Below, piece by piece: positions 28,049-40,632 of a DNA stretch of 64,000 nt. Within the stretch, counting starts at the first letter, position 1. The number at the start of each line of letters is the position of its first letter. Made by a program: the position numbers and the translations under genes. Origin of the DNA: Pseudorasbora parva (lineage: Eukaryota; Chordata; Actinopteri; Cypriniformes; Gobionidae). The DNA is taken from positions 19,183,713-19,247,712 of the forward strand of contig NC_090178.1 in NCBI RefSeq assembly GCF_024679245.1, read 5' to 3'. The notes beneath the pieces were generated by a model that was given only the letters and a program-made list of their open reading frames with translations, did not search any database and had not been told where the DNA came from.

Positions 28049-28526
28049 GAATAAGAAATAGAGGGGCCATTTGATGGGGGTTTTGAGCTCAGATTGTTCT
28101 TAGAGCTCAGGGCTCAGAATGAGGCAGCATTGCAACAGTTTTTTGTTCCTGATCTGCAACAAACAGAGTTTAAATGAAAACTACAAATGAAGAAATATGT
28201 TCCTGCTCTTTATGAAATGTTTCAGCTTTTAAAGCACAGTTTTCCCCCCACAGTTGCAATCAAACCAAAATGCGAAGATCAAATGACATCGTGACAATAG
28301 AGCCCTGTCTGAACATTCATGAATGGTACTGTAAAATTTGGATCAGGCTGGATTCATGGCAAACTAAAATTTAAACTGTATGCAGATGTTTACAGTAAGC
28401 AGAAGTATGAGTGATTAAATCAGCCACCGTTTAAGCTAGTCAAGTACAGCTTGAATTGATTACTAAATTGCATTTAATATCTGGTGTTCTGCTATTGTAT
28501 TGGCAAATGGTAGAAATAATGGATTT

Positions 28527-28532
28527 AATAAA
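28527..28532 (+). terminator. rbp5: AATAAA polyadenylation signal of rbp5
   Basis: AATAAA about 480 bp past the rbp5 stop; another at about 28890. Which one is used cannot be told from sequence. Confidence 0.45.
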
Positions 28533-29576
28533 TCTGTGTGATTTAAATTTTGATAAAATGCAGTAGTCAAACATTGTCTAAAATTGCTGAAATATGTATG
28601 GTCTGGAACTTGATGTCATGTAATTGTATTTGTCCACTCTAGAATATAGGAATATATTTCTTATCAGAGCAATACTAACAGCAATCCACACAACAGCCTA
28701 CTTTTGTAGCTTCTTTGTGGTAATTATTTTAATTTACCAGTTGTTATTTTGTAATGGGGTTGGTCAAAATAGTCTTGCATTCAATAATTGTGTACATGTT
28801 TGGCTAAACTTCCGAGGGCCAATATATTGAAATATTATGGCAACCAATTAGTGAGTACTTTTCACTGGTCCTAGTTGAAAATGCTTAGAAATAAAACAAA
28901 ACAAAAGTTTTTATTTAAATATAGTGTTTTGCACGTTTCTGCGATGGTAGGTTTAGAAGTAGGGGTTGGGTTAGCAATAGAAAATATCATTTCACTGATA
29001 AAATATCAATGTAAGCATATTCAATGTCTTCAGTAATATAGTCAAACAAGTGTGCTAAAGTCAGTTTTTTTTTTAAATTAAGAAATTAGGACTTGTATTT
29101 AGCAAGCATGCATTAAATTGATCAAAAGCAGAACACACGTTTACAATGATGGATTTCTTTTCTTTTTTTTAAATGAATGGTGTTATTTTGAACTCTGAGA
29201 AAATAATATATATGTATATCAGGGTTTTGATATCTTGGTGCACCAAATCAGCAGATTAAAATGATTTCTGAAAAATCGTGTGTAGATTGGATGGCTGCTG
29301 ATTATTCATTAAAAAAATGCCTTTTGAACGATATATCTTAAAACCAGCCAATGACCAAGGAAATGCCATCCATCTTGAAGTTCACTCATTTTGCCTCTAG
29401 GGTGCGACACTCGACTTGGAAAAGGAATATTTGCCATTTCACCAAAAAAGGGGGACAAGCTGCTGTCCCGAGGTCACGTTTTGCTTAGTATTGAAGTAAC
29501 AGCTTTTGACTGACTGACAGGTTGGCCAGTGAAATTTAATTCGTAAAATAACTTTAAAGGACATTTAAAGGAGTTT
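28533..29576. other. Intergenic DNA after rbp5
   Basis: No exon or RNA gene seen. The 3' flank of rbp5 faces the 3' end of the minus-strand TNFR gene (convergent genes). Confidence 0.4.
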
Positions 29577-29580
29577 AAAG

Positions 29581-29758
29581 TTTAAAGGACACGCTTAAAG
29601 TACTGCGCCATCTTGTGGTAAATAAGGTATGACACATGACGGTCTTCGTCCCTTTTGAGCATATATTTTTAAACCAGAAGTTTAAAGGACACGCTTAAAG
29701 TATTGCGCCATCTTGTGGTAAACAAGGTATGACATGACGGTCTTCGTCCCTTTTGAGC
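29581..29758. repeat. Tandem duplication, about 80-bp copies, period 100
   Basis: 29581-29660 and 29681-29758 are near-identical (both contain CTTAAAGTA, GCGCCATCTTGTGGTAAA, GGTCTTCGTCCCTTTTGAGC), differing by a few substitutions and a 2-bp deletion. Confidence 0.9.
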
Positions 29759-29931
29759 AATATTTGTGGGATTATTTAAATAGGCCTACATTTTTTTAAA
29801 AATTATTATTATTGAAATGAAGCATATGAAAAACAATACTAGCAAACATCTTAACTAAAGACAATGTTACGTTTTTCATTCATCTTGATTATTGTATATT
29901 AAATGTATTTATACTGTAATAAAATAAAATT

Positions 29932-29935
<4 letters not shown>

Positions 29936-29988
<53 letters not shown>
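29936..29988. repeat. (CA)n microsatellite
   Basis: Uninterrupted CA run, close to the 3' end of the TNFR gene and possibly inside its 3' UTR. Confidence 0.97.
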
Positions 29989-29989
<1 letters not shown>

Positions 29990-30097
29990 ATTCACTCACT
30001 CTACCAGAACAGAAGTAAATCGTATACAATGTCAGATAAAACCACACTCGAGATATGTGATAACACACAGTTCTACTAATAGAGAGTTAAATGCAAG

Positions 30098-30770
30098 TTA
30101 ATCGTTCCATTCCGACTCCTGCGGCTGAGACTGATAAAGGTGGTATGTGCTGCCTGTATATCCATTTGCGGCAGTTGATTCTGTGTATTTTTCTGACAGC
30201 ATTGGCATAACTCCATCACACTGTATGCTACTGTCCATGTCTGTGTAACTTTCAGCTGAGGAAGAAAACAAAAAAGAGAAAATTATTGATCAGTGATTGG
30301 CTCATCTCAATATCGAATCATTTGTGTGCTTTTTTTAGTTGAACTGGTAGTATTTTAAAGGGATAGTTCACTCAAATATGGAAATTTTATGTTTATCTGC
30401 TTACCCCCAGGGTATCCCAGATTTAGATGTGTCTGTTTCTTCAGTAGAGCACAAATGAATATTTTTTTAACTCCAACCGTTGCTCGTATAATGCATGTCA
30501 ATGAGGCGTATTTCTATGAGAGTCACTATGATAGTAAAAACACATCCGCATAGGAATCCATATTAAACACAGCGGTTCGTGACGACACATTGATGTCTTA
30601 AGACATGAAACAGTATTTATGGTATTTTTTACCACATATCAGACGAATCTCATTCAGTATTCTCTATGCCATTACTTTTGCTGGAGAAGGTCAAAATGAC
30701 AGCACAATAATAGATATATATTTACATAGATTCCTTATTCGACCGATCCGCGCAGGAACTAATGAGGATT

Positions 30771-30854
<84 letters not shown>

Positions 30855-33800
30855 TACATTTTATTTGTATTGCACTTTACATTTGGAACATATCTCAAAG
30901 TTCTACAGTTAAGATCATTTTAAAAATGTCAAAATACTAATAGATTTAATAGTTAAAAGACACAAGCTCTCCCAAAAAGAAATGTTTTAAGTCCTTTTTT
31001 AAAAGTCTCAAGAGCTGAGGTGCCCTCAGATGGTCGGGTAGGGCATTCCAAATCCCAGGAGCGGCAGAACAGAAAGCCTGATCACCCATAGTGCTGCTGA
31101 GTTTAGTCTTGGGAAGATGAAGGACCAGTTTTTCAGCATCTGTAATATACGATTGTGCCGGGTTTTGACCTTCTCCGGTGGAAGTAATAGCGTTGCGAAT
31201 AGATGAGATTCGTCTGATATCAGGTAAAATAAACAACAACAAATACTGTTCGGTTTCTCACAGAAAACGATTGTTTCGTGTTTTAAGACATCAATGTATC
31301 GTCACGAGCCAAAGGGTTTAATCTGGATTTGTATTTGTGTGTGTATTTTACTCTTATAGTGACTCTTATAAAAATACACCCCATTGACATGCATTATATG
31401 ACTGGCACAGTGCAATGGTTGGAGTTAAAAATCTTCATTTGTGTTCTACTGAAGAAACAAACACACCTACATCTTGGTTGCCCTGGGGATAAGCAGATAA
31501 ACATCAAATTTTCATTTTTAGGTGAACTTTCCCTTTAAACTCTCTTTACAGGATTTTTAATTACTTTGATTAAATGTACATATATTCAGATATTCTTGTG
31601 GTCTGTCTTAGCATATCTGGTTCAACTATAGATGGTTTTAACAGCATTAAATGATGATCATATCTGAAGGTAGCCTGACAAGCCAGACCCACATCAAGAT
31701 GCTTGGTCTGGAAACTCACCATAGACAGGGCTCAATCCGAGGGGCGCGATAAACGGTTGTCTTTCAAACTCTCTCTGCACGGCGGGCACGCAATAGGATA
31801 GCGTTTCAACCAACCAGAGCAACGAAGGTGAAGCGGAGCTAGTTTATAGATTAAACTTTCGCCGTATCCGGTCGGCAAAACTCAGAACACATCTTTCCTT
31901 TTTAAGAATGACTTCAGTGCCGTTCTTTTCTCAGAGAAAAGCTTAACTCCAAGTCTTTCAGAGTCTGGGTCAAAGCTGATTTGAAAGACTCGGCCATCAT
32001 TATGTTAAGCCCAGAGTTTGGTTTTTACAGCTCAGAAGTGTTTTGTGAGTTGCTAGACGACACTCGCGGCAGATTAGATTTGCTGCCGCTAGGGTGCGTC
32101 TAGATTTCTAGGCTAATCTGAAGGGTCATGTACATTAAAACATGTCCAGATCAAGTGTAATCAGTTTCTTGTAAATTTGACCTTATGAGATCAGACAAGA
32201 AAAACTGCTTACTGTAGAAACCGTAAACTTTGTACCTCTTGTGTAAGTGGTAGGAAAGGGTAGGAGTTGTGGGAGGCCATAACAGCTAAACCCTACTAGA
32301 TTAGGCCTATTTGACATACAGTGAAAGACGATGCTGTGGTTTGTATCCTGTCGCCTGTGAGTCGATAAGATCAGACGAGTTCAAAGGAAATGTCGAATTA
32401 TAGTTGTAACAGTGACGCAAAGCCATATTTGAAGTCATCATAAAATTTGGTATTGCTCATTTCGCAACTTCCCTGACTGTGTTTATTGAATACTGTAGGA
32501 ATGATCGGTAAGATTCTAGAATGCCATGTAAATATTATATGACAGATTTCCAGGTCTCAGCTGATGTAAGCTATATACAAATGCATTCAGAAGGATTCGG
32601 TCCTCTCGTTTATGTTCAAACATTTGCATTTTAAGCCTTTCCTACAATAATAAGCACACTAAAACGTGTACAACATTTTTTTTTAAGATTAAACAATAGA
32701 TCTTGCTCAAGACCCCTAATGTAAATAGATATTTTCACAGAGAGGTGTATGAAGAAAGAATGGAATATTTTGCTCGGAGGGACGATATCTCTGAATATCA
32801 GAGTGAAACTAGAGGATAACAAAAAGTCTTACCTTTATGTTTATCACATTTTGCACACTTCTCCAAGTCAAAGTCTGCAGGATATTTCAGGATGTCTGGA
32901 GGAAGCACTGGGGAGACGGGGCTTAAAGAAATCTCTGAGAAAACACAAACACAACATCAGTAATGGCTCGCAATATATAAAAATACATTTCCTTTACATT
33001 AATATGTATTGTTTATGGTTAGATGTGTCTTTAACACATTTTGGTTATATACTTAGATACGTATTAGATACGTTCTTAAAGAATAAAATTGCTGATTTTT
33101 TGTGTGTGAGAGAGTTGGATGTCATTTACTGTATTCTGTTTACTTCCAGCAACCAATCATCAGATGTGTCTGATATTTTTAAGAGGGGTTGTTGTTCAGT
33201 TTACACCACATTGATACAAGTTTGTGCGCATGTATGTAGAACTGATAGGATGTGGTTTACCAGCATCAGTTTAATCATAGGCATCTTGTGCTCTAAACTG
33301 AAAACAATTGACAGAGCATACAACAGAAGAGTGCATGACTGTTTAGACTGAACATCCGCCCTGATGTTGAAAATCAGTGACGGCAGCAGATGTGTGTAAG
33401 ACTTTAGAGCATGTTTATCAAACCCTCAGGAAGATCTATTGTTTGATGTTTGAATTTTTTTTTAACAAATGTTTTACAATATTTCATATTATTGTAAGAA
33501 TGGCTTATAATGCAAAGCATTTGCATGTGTTAGGTACACATATGTAGCATTAGAGACATGTTCATCCTGTAGCATTAGAGACAACGTTTGCGGTTTCCTA
33601 TCAATCAAATCTGCTGTTACTGCGACAGTAAATGACCCTTTTATGTACGTCAATGCAAAATTATACTCGCCCATCATCAAGGACAATTATAGTCAACCTA
33701 GATCTACAACCTACAGATCTGATATAAAGTCAGCTTGGCTTTTTTAACCACTCAGCAGAAATGCTTGTCTCTGTGAACAAGTCTTGTATCTTATACATGG

Positions 33801-36800
33801 TGAAGGGGAAAAAATGAGATTAGAGAAAGACAAATTTGTCAGTGCTTTTGCATTCTATTTATTGATTTATATATATATACATTGAGACTATGCATATTTA
33901 ACATGTATCCATTTATACATATTTTAAATGTATATAATCCTTCTTAACATTATTATTTTTATTTTCTGAATTTGTTTCATGCATTCTTATACTGATGATG
34001 TCATCAATGACTCACCCTAATGTCGTTCCACACCCATAAGACCTCCATTCATCTTCAGAACACAGTTTGAGATATTTTATATTCTAGTATATATATTATA
34101 GTCTGAGAGCGTATTCAAGTGTATGCACACTATACTGTCCATGTCCAAAAAGGGAATAAAAACATCATCAAAGTAGTCCATATGTGACATCAGTTAGTTC
34201 ATTAGAATCTCTTGAAGGATTGAAAATACATTTTGGTCTTTATTCAGCATTGTCTTCTCTTCCGAGTTTGTTTTCAATCCTCTAATAAAGATTTGAACGG
34301 TTATGAATCAGCGTATTGATTCATGATTTGGATCGCCAATGTCATGTGATTTCAGCAGTTTGACATGCGATCCAAGTCATGAATCAATATGCTGATTCAT
34401 AACCGTTATAATCTTTATTTGAGGATTGAAAACAAACCCGGAAGAGAAGACAATGCTGAATAAAGTCGTAGTGTTTGTTATTTTTGGACCAAAATGTATT
34501 TTCGATCCTTCAAGAGATTCTAACTAACTGATGTCACATATGGACTACTTTGATGATGTTTTTATTCCCTTTCTGGACATGGACAGTATAGTGTGCATAC
34601 ACTTGAATACGTTCTCGGACTAAATATAAAATATCTTAAACTGTGTTCTGAAGAAGAACGGACGTCTTATGAGTGTGGAGCGTCATTAGGGTGAGTCATT
34701 AATGACATCAATTTCATTTTTTGAGTGAACTAACCCTTTAAGCCTGGTTGTGATGTCTGATATGTCCAACTATAGGCCTACTTCAAACCTCCTATTTTTG
34801 GCTAAGGTTCTGGAGTATGCTTTAGCTACTCGGTTAAATAATCAGTTAGGACTAAACAATCCTTAAAACTTTTCAATCTGGTTTCAGAAAAGGGTATATC
34901 TTATTGCACCTGACTCTGGTGTATGCAGTATCTTGGTCTTGTTAGAACTCTTGACATATGACATTCTATTTTGTTGGACAGGCGGCATTGGCTGGGTCTC
35001 TCTGGGACAGTATTCAACTGGTTTTAGTTTTACTTAACTAACCATGCTCCGTTTTTTTAGCCTGGAAAAATCACAAATCTGATGCTGTGTCTGTTCGTTG
35101 GCAAGGAGTTCCTCAGGGTTCAGTGTTAGGCCTAACTTTATTTAGTGTATTATATATGCTTCCACTTGGGCAGATTATCAGGAAGCATGGCCTTGGGTAT
35201 CACTGCTATGCAGATAATACACAAATCTACATCCCCACTAGCCCTGATGTCAATATACATGAACTATTTTGAATAAGTGTCCAGTAGAGATCAGAATCTG
35301 GATGCAGAATAACTTCTTAAAATTAGATGGTTAAAAAACTAAGCTGATGCTTATTGGGATAGCGGCTACTCGTGAGGCCAAACATATTAACTTGGTTGTT
35401 GACTCTAATATGGTACTTCCCATGTCACAGGTGTGTCACAGAATCTCTGTGTCATTTTTTATCCTCAGCTAACATTTGATGCACATCTCAAAAACTGCCT
35501 TCCATCATCTTAGGAACATTACACAACTTTGAACATTAGCTACTCTCTTTTTCTGATCCAGAAAAGATCACAGACCTTTATAAGTTAGATTACTGTAATG
35601 CCATTGTCTAGCCTTCCAGCTAAATCTTTAAGCAGGCTACATTATATGGCTACATTATTTTTAAAATTCTGCCTCTCGTATGCTAACTCATAAATCTCCT
35701 TGGGAACACATTACACCAGTGCTTTCACAGTTGCACTGGCTTACCATTAATGCTAAAATTGATTAAAAAAAAACATTACACGTGCCGCATATCTTTGTGA
35801 TCTTATTAGTTCATACACTTTTTCACCTTCTCTCTGTTCTGCGAACACTCTTTTACCTCAGCCTTCATGTACACTTAAGACCATGGGGGAAAGGACTTTT
35901 TCATTTAACCAATCAACTCTTCATGACTTCCCTTCAATATCTGAAAATCTTCAACTTAAGAAGATTTTAAAAAGTTTATTACCACATTTGTTACCACATT
36001 GATAATGATAAACACCAGAAAATATACTCGCATAAAGTCACCTCTATTTCTTGCACTTTCGTGCACTCTCTCACTGTTAGGCTATTTCAAAATTGATTGT
36101 AAATCGTGAATATTAATCCTATTCATAAATCAACATATCTCCCTGAAAATACATGCGTATGCTTCCTTGCACGGTAAGCGAAAGATACCTAATAATATAT
36201 TACTCTTACCTGATATTTGTGAATGCCGTTTGTTCCTCCAATACATTATAAACAGGACCAGAAATACAATTACGACAGTAACTACAATCCCTGTCCACAG
36301 GCTAGCAGGTAACAACCAAGAACACGCTGAAATAAAGAATAAATAGTGAGCTAAGAGTTACAGTCTTTTTTAAATCAATAAATTAATTTATTTGATTGAT
36401 TTATTGATTAAAAAAATACATTGAACATAATGACATTTCCAATAAAGTAAGAGTTTTCCCAGTAGAGGTAGCCTAAAAAGACTCACATGTAGCACATGGT
36501 TTAAAATCTCCACACACAACATCTGATTTGCTAGTCCCAGGAACGTCCAGATTTCGATTAAAATCATCACACCTGTAAAATGACAGAGGAGGCAAATGAT
36601 TTCAGATGGGAAACTGTTTACGTTTGTTCAGCCTAGCGACTGAGTTAAGGAAAATAATTATTTATGAATGTAATGATATATTTATGTATTGCGTGTAGGA
36701 CCTACTTTGTGTATGTGTAGAAAAAAAGTGAAATATTTATGTGTATAAATATGTCAGACAGAGGTTGAGAAAGGAAGCGATACCCACCCACCCTCCTACC

Positions 36801-39800
36801 CAGAGTACGTCTACACTTCTTTTTTGAATGGAAGCAAATTATTGGGGTTTTATTTTGTGTAGGAGAATTACACAAGGCACGTTTACGTAAAACCGGTAAT
36901 GGTTAATTAGTTACAGAAAAACTGTGCATTCCTCCACAAACCTTTCTTTATATCAGATGGAGGTGGAAACGAAAGCTGTTAATCTCAACATTTACCAATA
37001 CATTTTTAAGATCTATAGTTGTATCTGTAAACTAACACAAACATAGGTTAATAAATGCTGTAAAAATATATCTCTTATTTGTTACTTAATGCATTACCTA
37101 GTGTAACAAATGAGACATTACTGTATAGTGTTAAAAATAGCAGAAGACTTGGAAATAATCATTAATGTGCGTCAGAAGCTTGCGATTACAGCAATAGTTT
37201 CACAAGAGATTGTTTCAGTTTAAATAACTATATAGTCATACACACACTGTGTGTGGGGGGATTTTGTGAATTTATGAGAAGTGTTGTGTTATCACAGGAA
37301 ATTAGTTTGCAAATGTTAATAAACTGGACCTATTGCTTGTATGTAACACTGAGTCTCACCTTGTATGATTTTTGCATCTGGAAACAAAGTCCTCCACATC
37401 ACTGTAGGTTCCCTTTGGGCAGGGTGCGCACACCGTGTCTTTCAGGTTCGTGTCTGCAACACAACTTCAGTTATTCAACAGCCCTCCTGCCACAGTCAAA
37501 AAAAAATTATTCAGACACCACATTTACATTTTTTTACTAGTGGGTGCAGGACACTATAGTTCATTTATGTGAATGAGGATAGCAAAATAAAGTAAACTGC
37601 GACATATTATACACAAACAATTCTTAATACAGTCGACTACCAGTACAACTGATAAAAATTTGGGATCAAAATTATTCAGATATTCTGATCTGACCATGCT
37701 TTGCTTAAAGGGACAGTTCGCCCAAAAATGAAAATTCTGTAATTTATTAATTACTCACCCTCGTGTTTCAAACCCATAAGACCTTCGTTCACCTTTGGAA
37801 CACAAATGAAGATATTTTTGATGAAATCCGAGAGCTCTCTGACCCATAATTTTAAATCTTAATTTTGAAGCTACAGGAATACTTATGAAGCAACAGGAAT
37901 ACTTTTTGTGCGCAAAAACAAACAAACAGAACAACTTTATTCTACAATTTCGTTCTAGCCCGTGCCAGTCTCCTACGCTTTTATTGTAAAAACAGCGCAG
38001 CTCCAGCGTAATCATCACACGCATGTGTCGTGGCGCTCACGTGAACAGCATCGGGCTGCCGAAGAACTCGAAAGCGCCGCACTGTTGTGTAGTGTAGGAG
38101 ACTGACACAGGCTAGAATGAAATAGTTGAATAAAGTCATTATTTTTGCGCACAAAAAGTATTCTCGTCGCTTCATATTATTAAGGTTGAACCACTGGAGT
38201 CACATGGATTATTTTAACGATGCTTTCTGGGCCTTGATAGTGTTAATTAAATGGCTGGCTGTATGCAGAGGTCAAACAGCTCTCAAATTTCATCGAAAAT
38301 CTCTTAATTTGTGTTCTGAATATTTAATAATTTGTAACTATTTGGGTGAGTGATTAATAAAGATGTTTCACATTTGGGTGAACTAACCCTTTAAATGTTT
38401 TGTCTTTATTGCTAATGTGATCTTTTACACCAGAGACTAAACTAAATAAAGCATTGCTTGGTAATTGGTGGACCTAAATTGATATTATCTAATTGTATAG
38501 GGCCTACTTAAATTTAACAGCTAATTGGTTGATTGTAATCCATTATATACCTTTCTATCAAAGTTATCTGACATTATCAAGATGAATTTGTTCTGACACA
38601 GTTTAACTCTGAGTACTTATTTCCATAATGATAATGTGAGAAAATGTTGACGGTGTCTGAATAATTTTTGGTTTGACTGTACTCCAGTCTGAGCACTCCA
38701 TTAAAGCGGTTCAGCAGATCTTCCGATAGGTATAGCCACAAAACACATGCTTTAATGCAAACTCAACTGACTGCTTTTTTTGACTTGGTAATATAGGAGT
38801 CATTGTGGATATTGTGGCAAAGCGTAGTGCTATTTTCACACAGTTCATGATTGGTTGATTTCACTTTGGCTTTTCACTTCTTAGAGTCTTTTGAACTAGT
38901 TTTCAGAGTAATCACACTGATAAGCAAAGGCAGACTTACGCTGAATGTCGACTCCTTTTCCCGGAGGACACTTGGAGACAGGAATGCAGTGATCGCAGTA
39001 AAAATCGCTTTGCTGTGTACAGTAGTATCCCACCTTACACTTGCACTCAGTGTTTTTGTCTGCCTTACACTCCTTTACCATCTCCAAGTTACTGCCTGTC
39101 ACACACATACAAAAACATTACTCTCTAAAAAAGACAAGTAGCACTACAAGTACAAAAGACAAGGGTAAAGGAATGTGAAATTACTGCTGAAGCACTCCCT
39201 GCAGGGACGACACACATTTATGTTGTTTTCCTGATCATTAAATGTACGATGTGGGCAAGTTGCACACACTATATTCGATGTGGCATTACAGTTGGTATGC
39301 ACATATGTACCTGAAAAAGAAAGAGAGCTCAGTTTTTGCCCAAGACTCCACAATCACAAGAAGTCTATCATTTATAATCTGTATGTAAAAGCCAATAATG
39401 CAGTAATTTGTTGATGTTGCTTACATTTGACCTGAAAAGAGCTTTAAAAAAATCAAGCCACCACCATATTAGTGACTTTAATAAGTATTTGGAAAATGTC
39501 TCAATGTTTGTTTCCCCATATAATGAAAGTCAATGGGGTCCACTCCAAACCAATAATATTGTAACCCTTTGATTTCGACAAACGCAATGATAGATTCTTC
39601 AAAATATCTTCTTTTGTGTTCTGTTGTGCAAGTGATGACAGAACATTGCTATATCATTTTAAATTGTACAGATTTCATTGCAGTAGATAAAATAAAATAA
39701 AAGTGGAATATGCAAGCAAATGATGCTAAACCTTTTCTCACAAAAACACACACAAAAAAAAACACACACACAAAAAAATTCCTTAAATTACTTATTTACT

Positions 39801-40539
39801 TGCAATTATAACCAAAAGGTAATTTCTCATGAATATATGAAGTTCATTCTCCTCCAGTTCAGAGATCACATTACCTATGGACATTATCCATTATAGTTTA
39901 ATAACTATAAAGTGTTCAAATACTTCACTTTATATCAAATTATATATAGTTTTATCATTTAAAACATAAGCTTATTATTGTGAAATGTGTTGCTTGAGAA
40001 TTATCCTTGTGCTATCTGTCATTACATTAAATGTTGTTTTGTTATATAATGTGCATACGTTATTTTTTATTCCATTTAATATATCATTATTTCAAATGAA
40101 TACAGAATTCTGTGTTATGTTATTACACAAATTGTTAGCAGGGTTACAGTACAGGATGTCCTGCATATAACAGAGGCTCCAGGGGGCTGGTTTCACCTTG
40201 ATGAAACAACATGATAAGTTAACATAATATCCTGTGGCTTACAGTCAATTGTATGGGAAGATTTGTCACTAAATTAACACAGAACTCAAAACAAATCGAA
40301 AATCAACTTAAATAATGTCGCTTAAAGTTTAAATAGAACCTAGATTTTGACCAAAAATTTGTGACTTAATGATTAAACCAAACTTTAATAGATTCTAATA
40401 TTAAATACAGCATTCTTCTCAGCTATATAATAGAAATAGATCAAAGCCCAGCTCTTCTCAAATCAAAGTAGCCTAGTTTGTACAGTAATAATATGAAAAG
40501 CTCACCTTTCGGACATTTCCTGCATTTCACGTCTCCCAT
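30098..40539 (-). CDS. TNF receptor superfamily member, LTBR/CD40-like
   Basis: Eight exons on the minus strand, in transcript order: 40539-40506, 39310-39185, 39095-38940, 37453-37360, 36572-36487, 36326-36210, 32934-32833, 30255-30098; total 873 bp, 290 aa, all phases join. Seen: cysteine-rich repeats starting CRKCPKGTYV, then [38 protein letters not shown], a C-x-x-HTRC...[11 protein letters not shown] block, then a transmembrane helix (about residues 176-198, [17 protein letters not shown]) and a 90-residue cytoplasmic tail. There is no death domain, which excludes TNFRSF1A. The tail ends [14 protein letters not shown] fits the TRAF6 motif P-x-E-x-x-aromatic known in CD40. The ectodomain resembles LTBR most closely, and LTBR is in the same human region; CD40 and CD27 are alternatives, so no symbol is given. 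Odd: as read, no signal peptide; a leader exon may be missing. Confidence 0.85.
30775..30853. repeat. (TA)n microsatellite
   Basis: Uninterrupted TA run inside the palindromic element. Confidence 0.96.
30946..31242 (-). pseudogene. LINE polymerase C-terminal fragment
   Basis: The minus-strand frame contains [20 protein letters not shown] and [10 protein letters not shown], typical of the end of fish non-LTR retrotransposon ORF2. Only the last ~100 codons remain. Confidence 0.7.
31671..32116 (+). mobile_element. hAT-like MITE, copy 1, with 8-bp target duplication
   Basis: Begins TAGCCTGACAAGCCAGACCC and ends TCTAGATTTCTAGGCTAA. Flanks are perfect 8-bp repeats TCTGAAGG (31663-31670 and 32117-32124). 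Same family as 48631-49156 and 58756-59109. Non-coding. Confidence 0.85.
33994..34741. mobile_element. Long palindromic MITE, left end trimmed
   Basis: Arms of about 370 bp fold around about 34360: AACGGTTATGAATCAGC with GCTGATTCATAACCGTT, GGACATGGACAGTATAGTG with its inverse. The right end is GTGAACTAACCCTTTAA; the matching left terminus is missing. A deleted relative is at 45130-45599. Confidence 0.85.
34745..35990 (+). pseudogene. Degenerate LINE reverse transcriptase
   Basis: Frame fragments include GVPQGSVLG and [14 protein letters not shown], which correspond to RT motifs [10 protein letters not shown] and YADDTQ; the catalytic box reads YADN, so one Asp is lost. Stop codons and shifts break it throughout. 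It ends in a fragment [15 protein letters not shown] tail read in several frames. Dead copy within the TNFR intron between exons 6 and 7. Confidence 0.75.
37706..38394. mobile_element. TTAA-bordered palindromic MITE
   Basis: Starts TTAAAGGGACAGTTCGCCC and ends GGGTGAACTAACCCTTTAA; GGAGACTGACACAGGCTAGA pairs with the inverse at about 37955-37975. It lies in the TNFR intron between exons 3 and 4. Confidence 0.8.
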
Positions 40540-40625
40540 CGCGGCTACTTTCACTGTTGTCTCGGTTTGGTCGTTTCAGTGTGAATAGTTTTGTGCAGTC
40601 ATATAAAGTCTGTTGGCTTACACCA

Positions 40626-40632
40626 CTTTATA
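40626..40632 (-). promoter_or_regulatory. TATA box candidate of the TNFR-family gene
   Basis: On the minus strand GGTATAAAG reads as a good TATA box about 90 bases before the ATG at 40539. The ATG itself is in a strong Kozak setting (GCCGCGATGG). A short upstream ORF (8 codons, 40602-40576) sits between them in the same frame and ends in TGA. Confidence 0.45.

Larger units (their letters stand above)
30355..31538. mobile_element. TTAA-bordered palindromic element with nested inserts
   Basis: Left arm 30355-30610 (TTAAAGGGATAGTTCAC, GTTTCTTCAGTAGA) is inverted at 31265-31538 (TCTACTGAAGAAAC, GTGAACTTTCCCTTTAA). The interior holds a (TA)n run and a LINE fragment. It sits in the last intron of the TNFR gene. 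Confidence 0.8.

Noticed and set aside
32749..33351. 200-aa plus-strand open frame
   Set aside because: Overlaps the TNFR exon 32833-32934 on the opposite strand; no recognisable domain, AT-rich codon use.
30098..40539. TNFRSF1A as identity of the receptor gene
   Set aside because: No death domain in the 90-residue tail, and the cysteine spacing fits LTBR/CD40 better.
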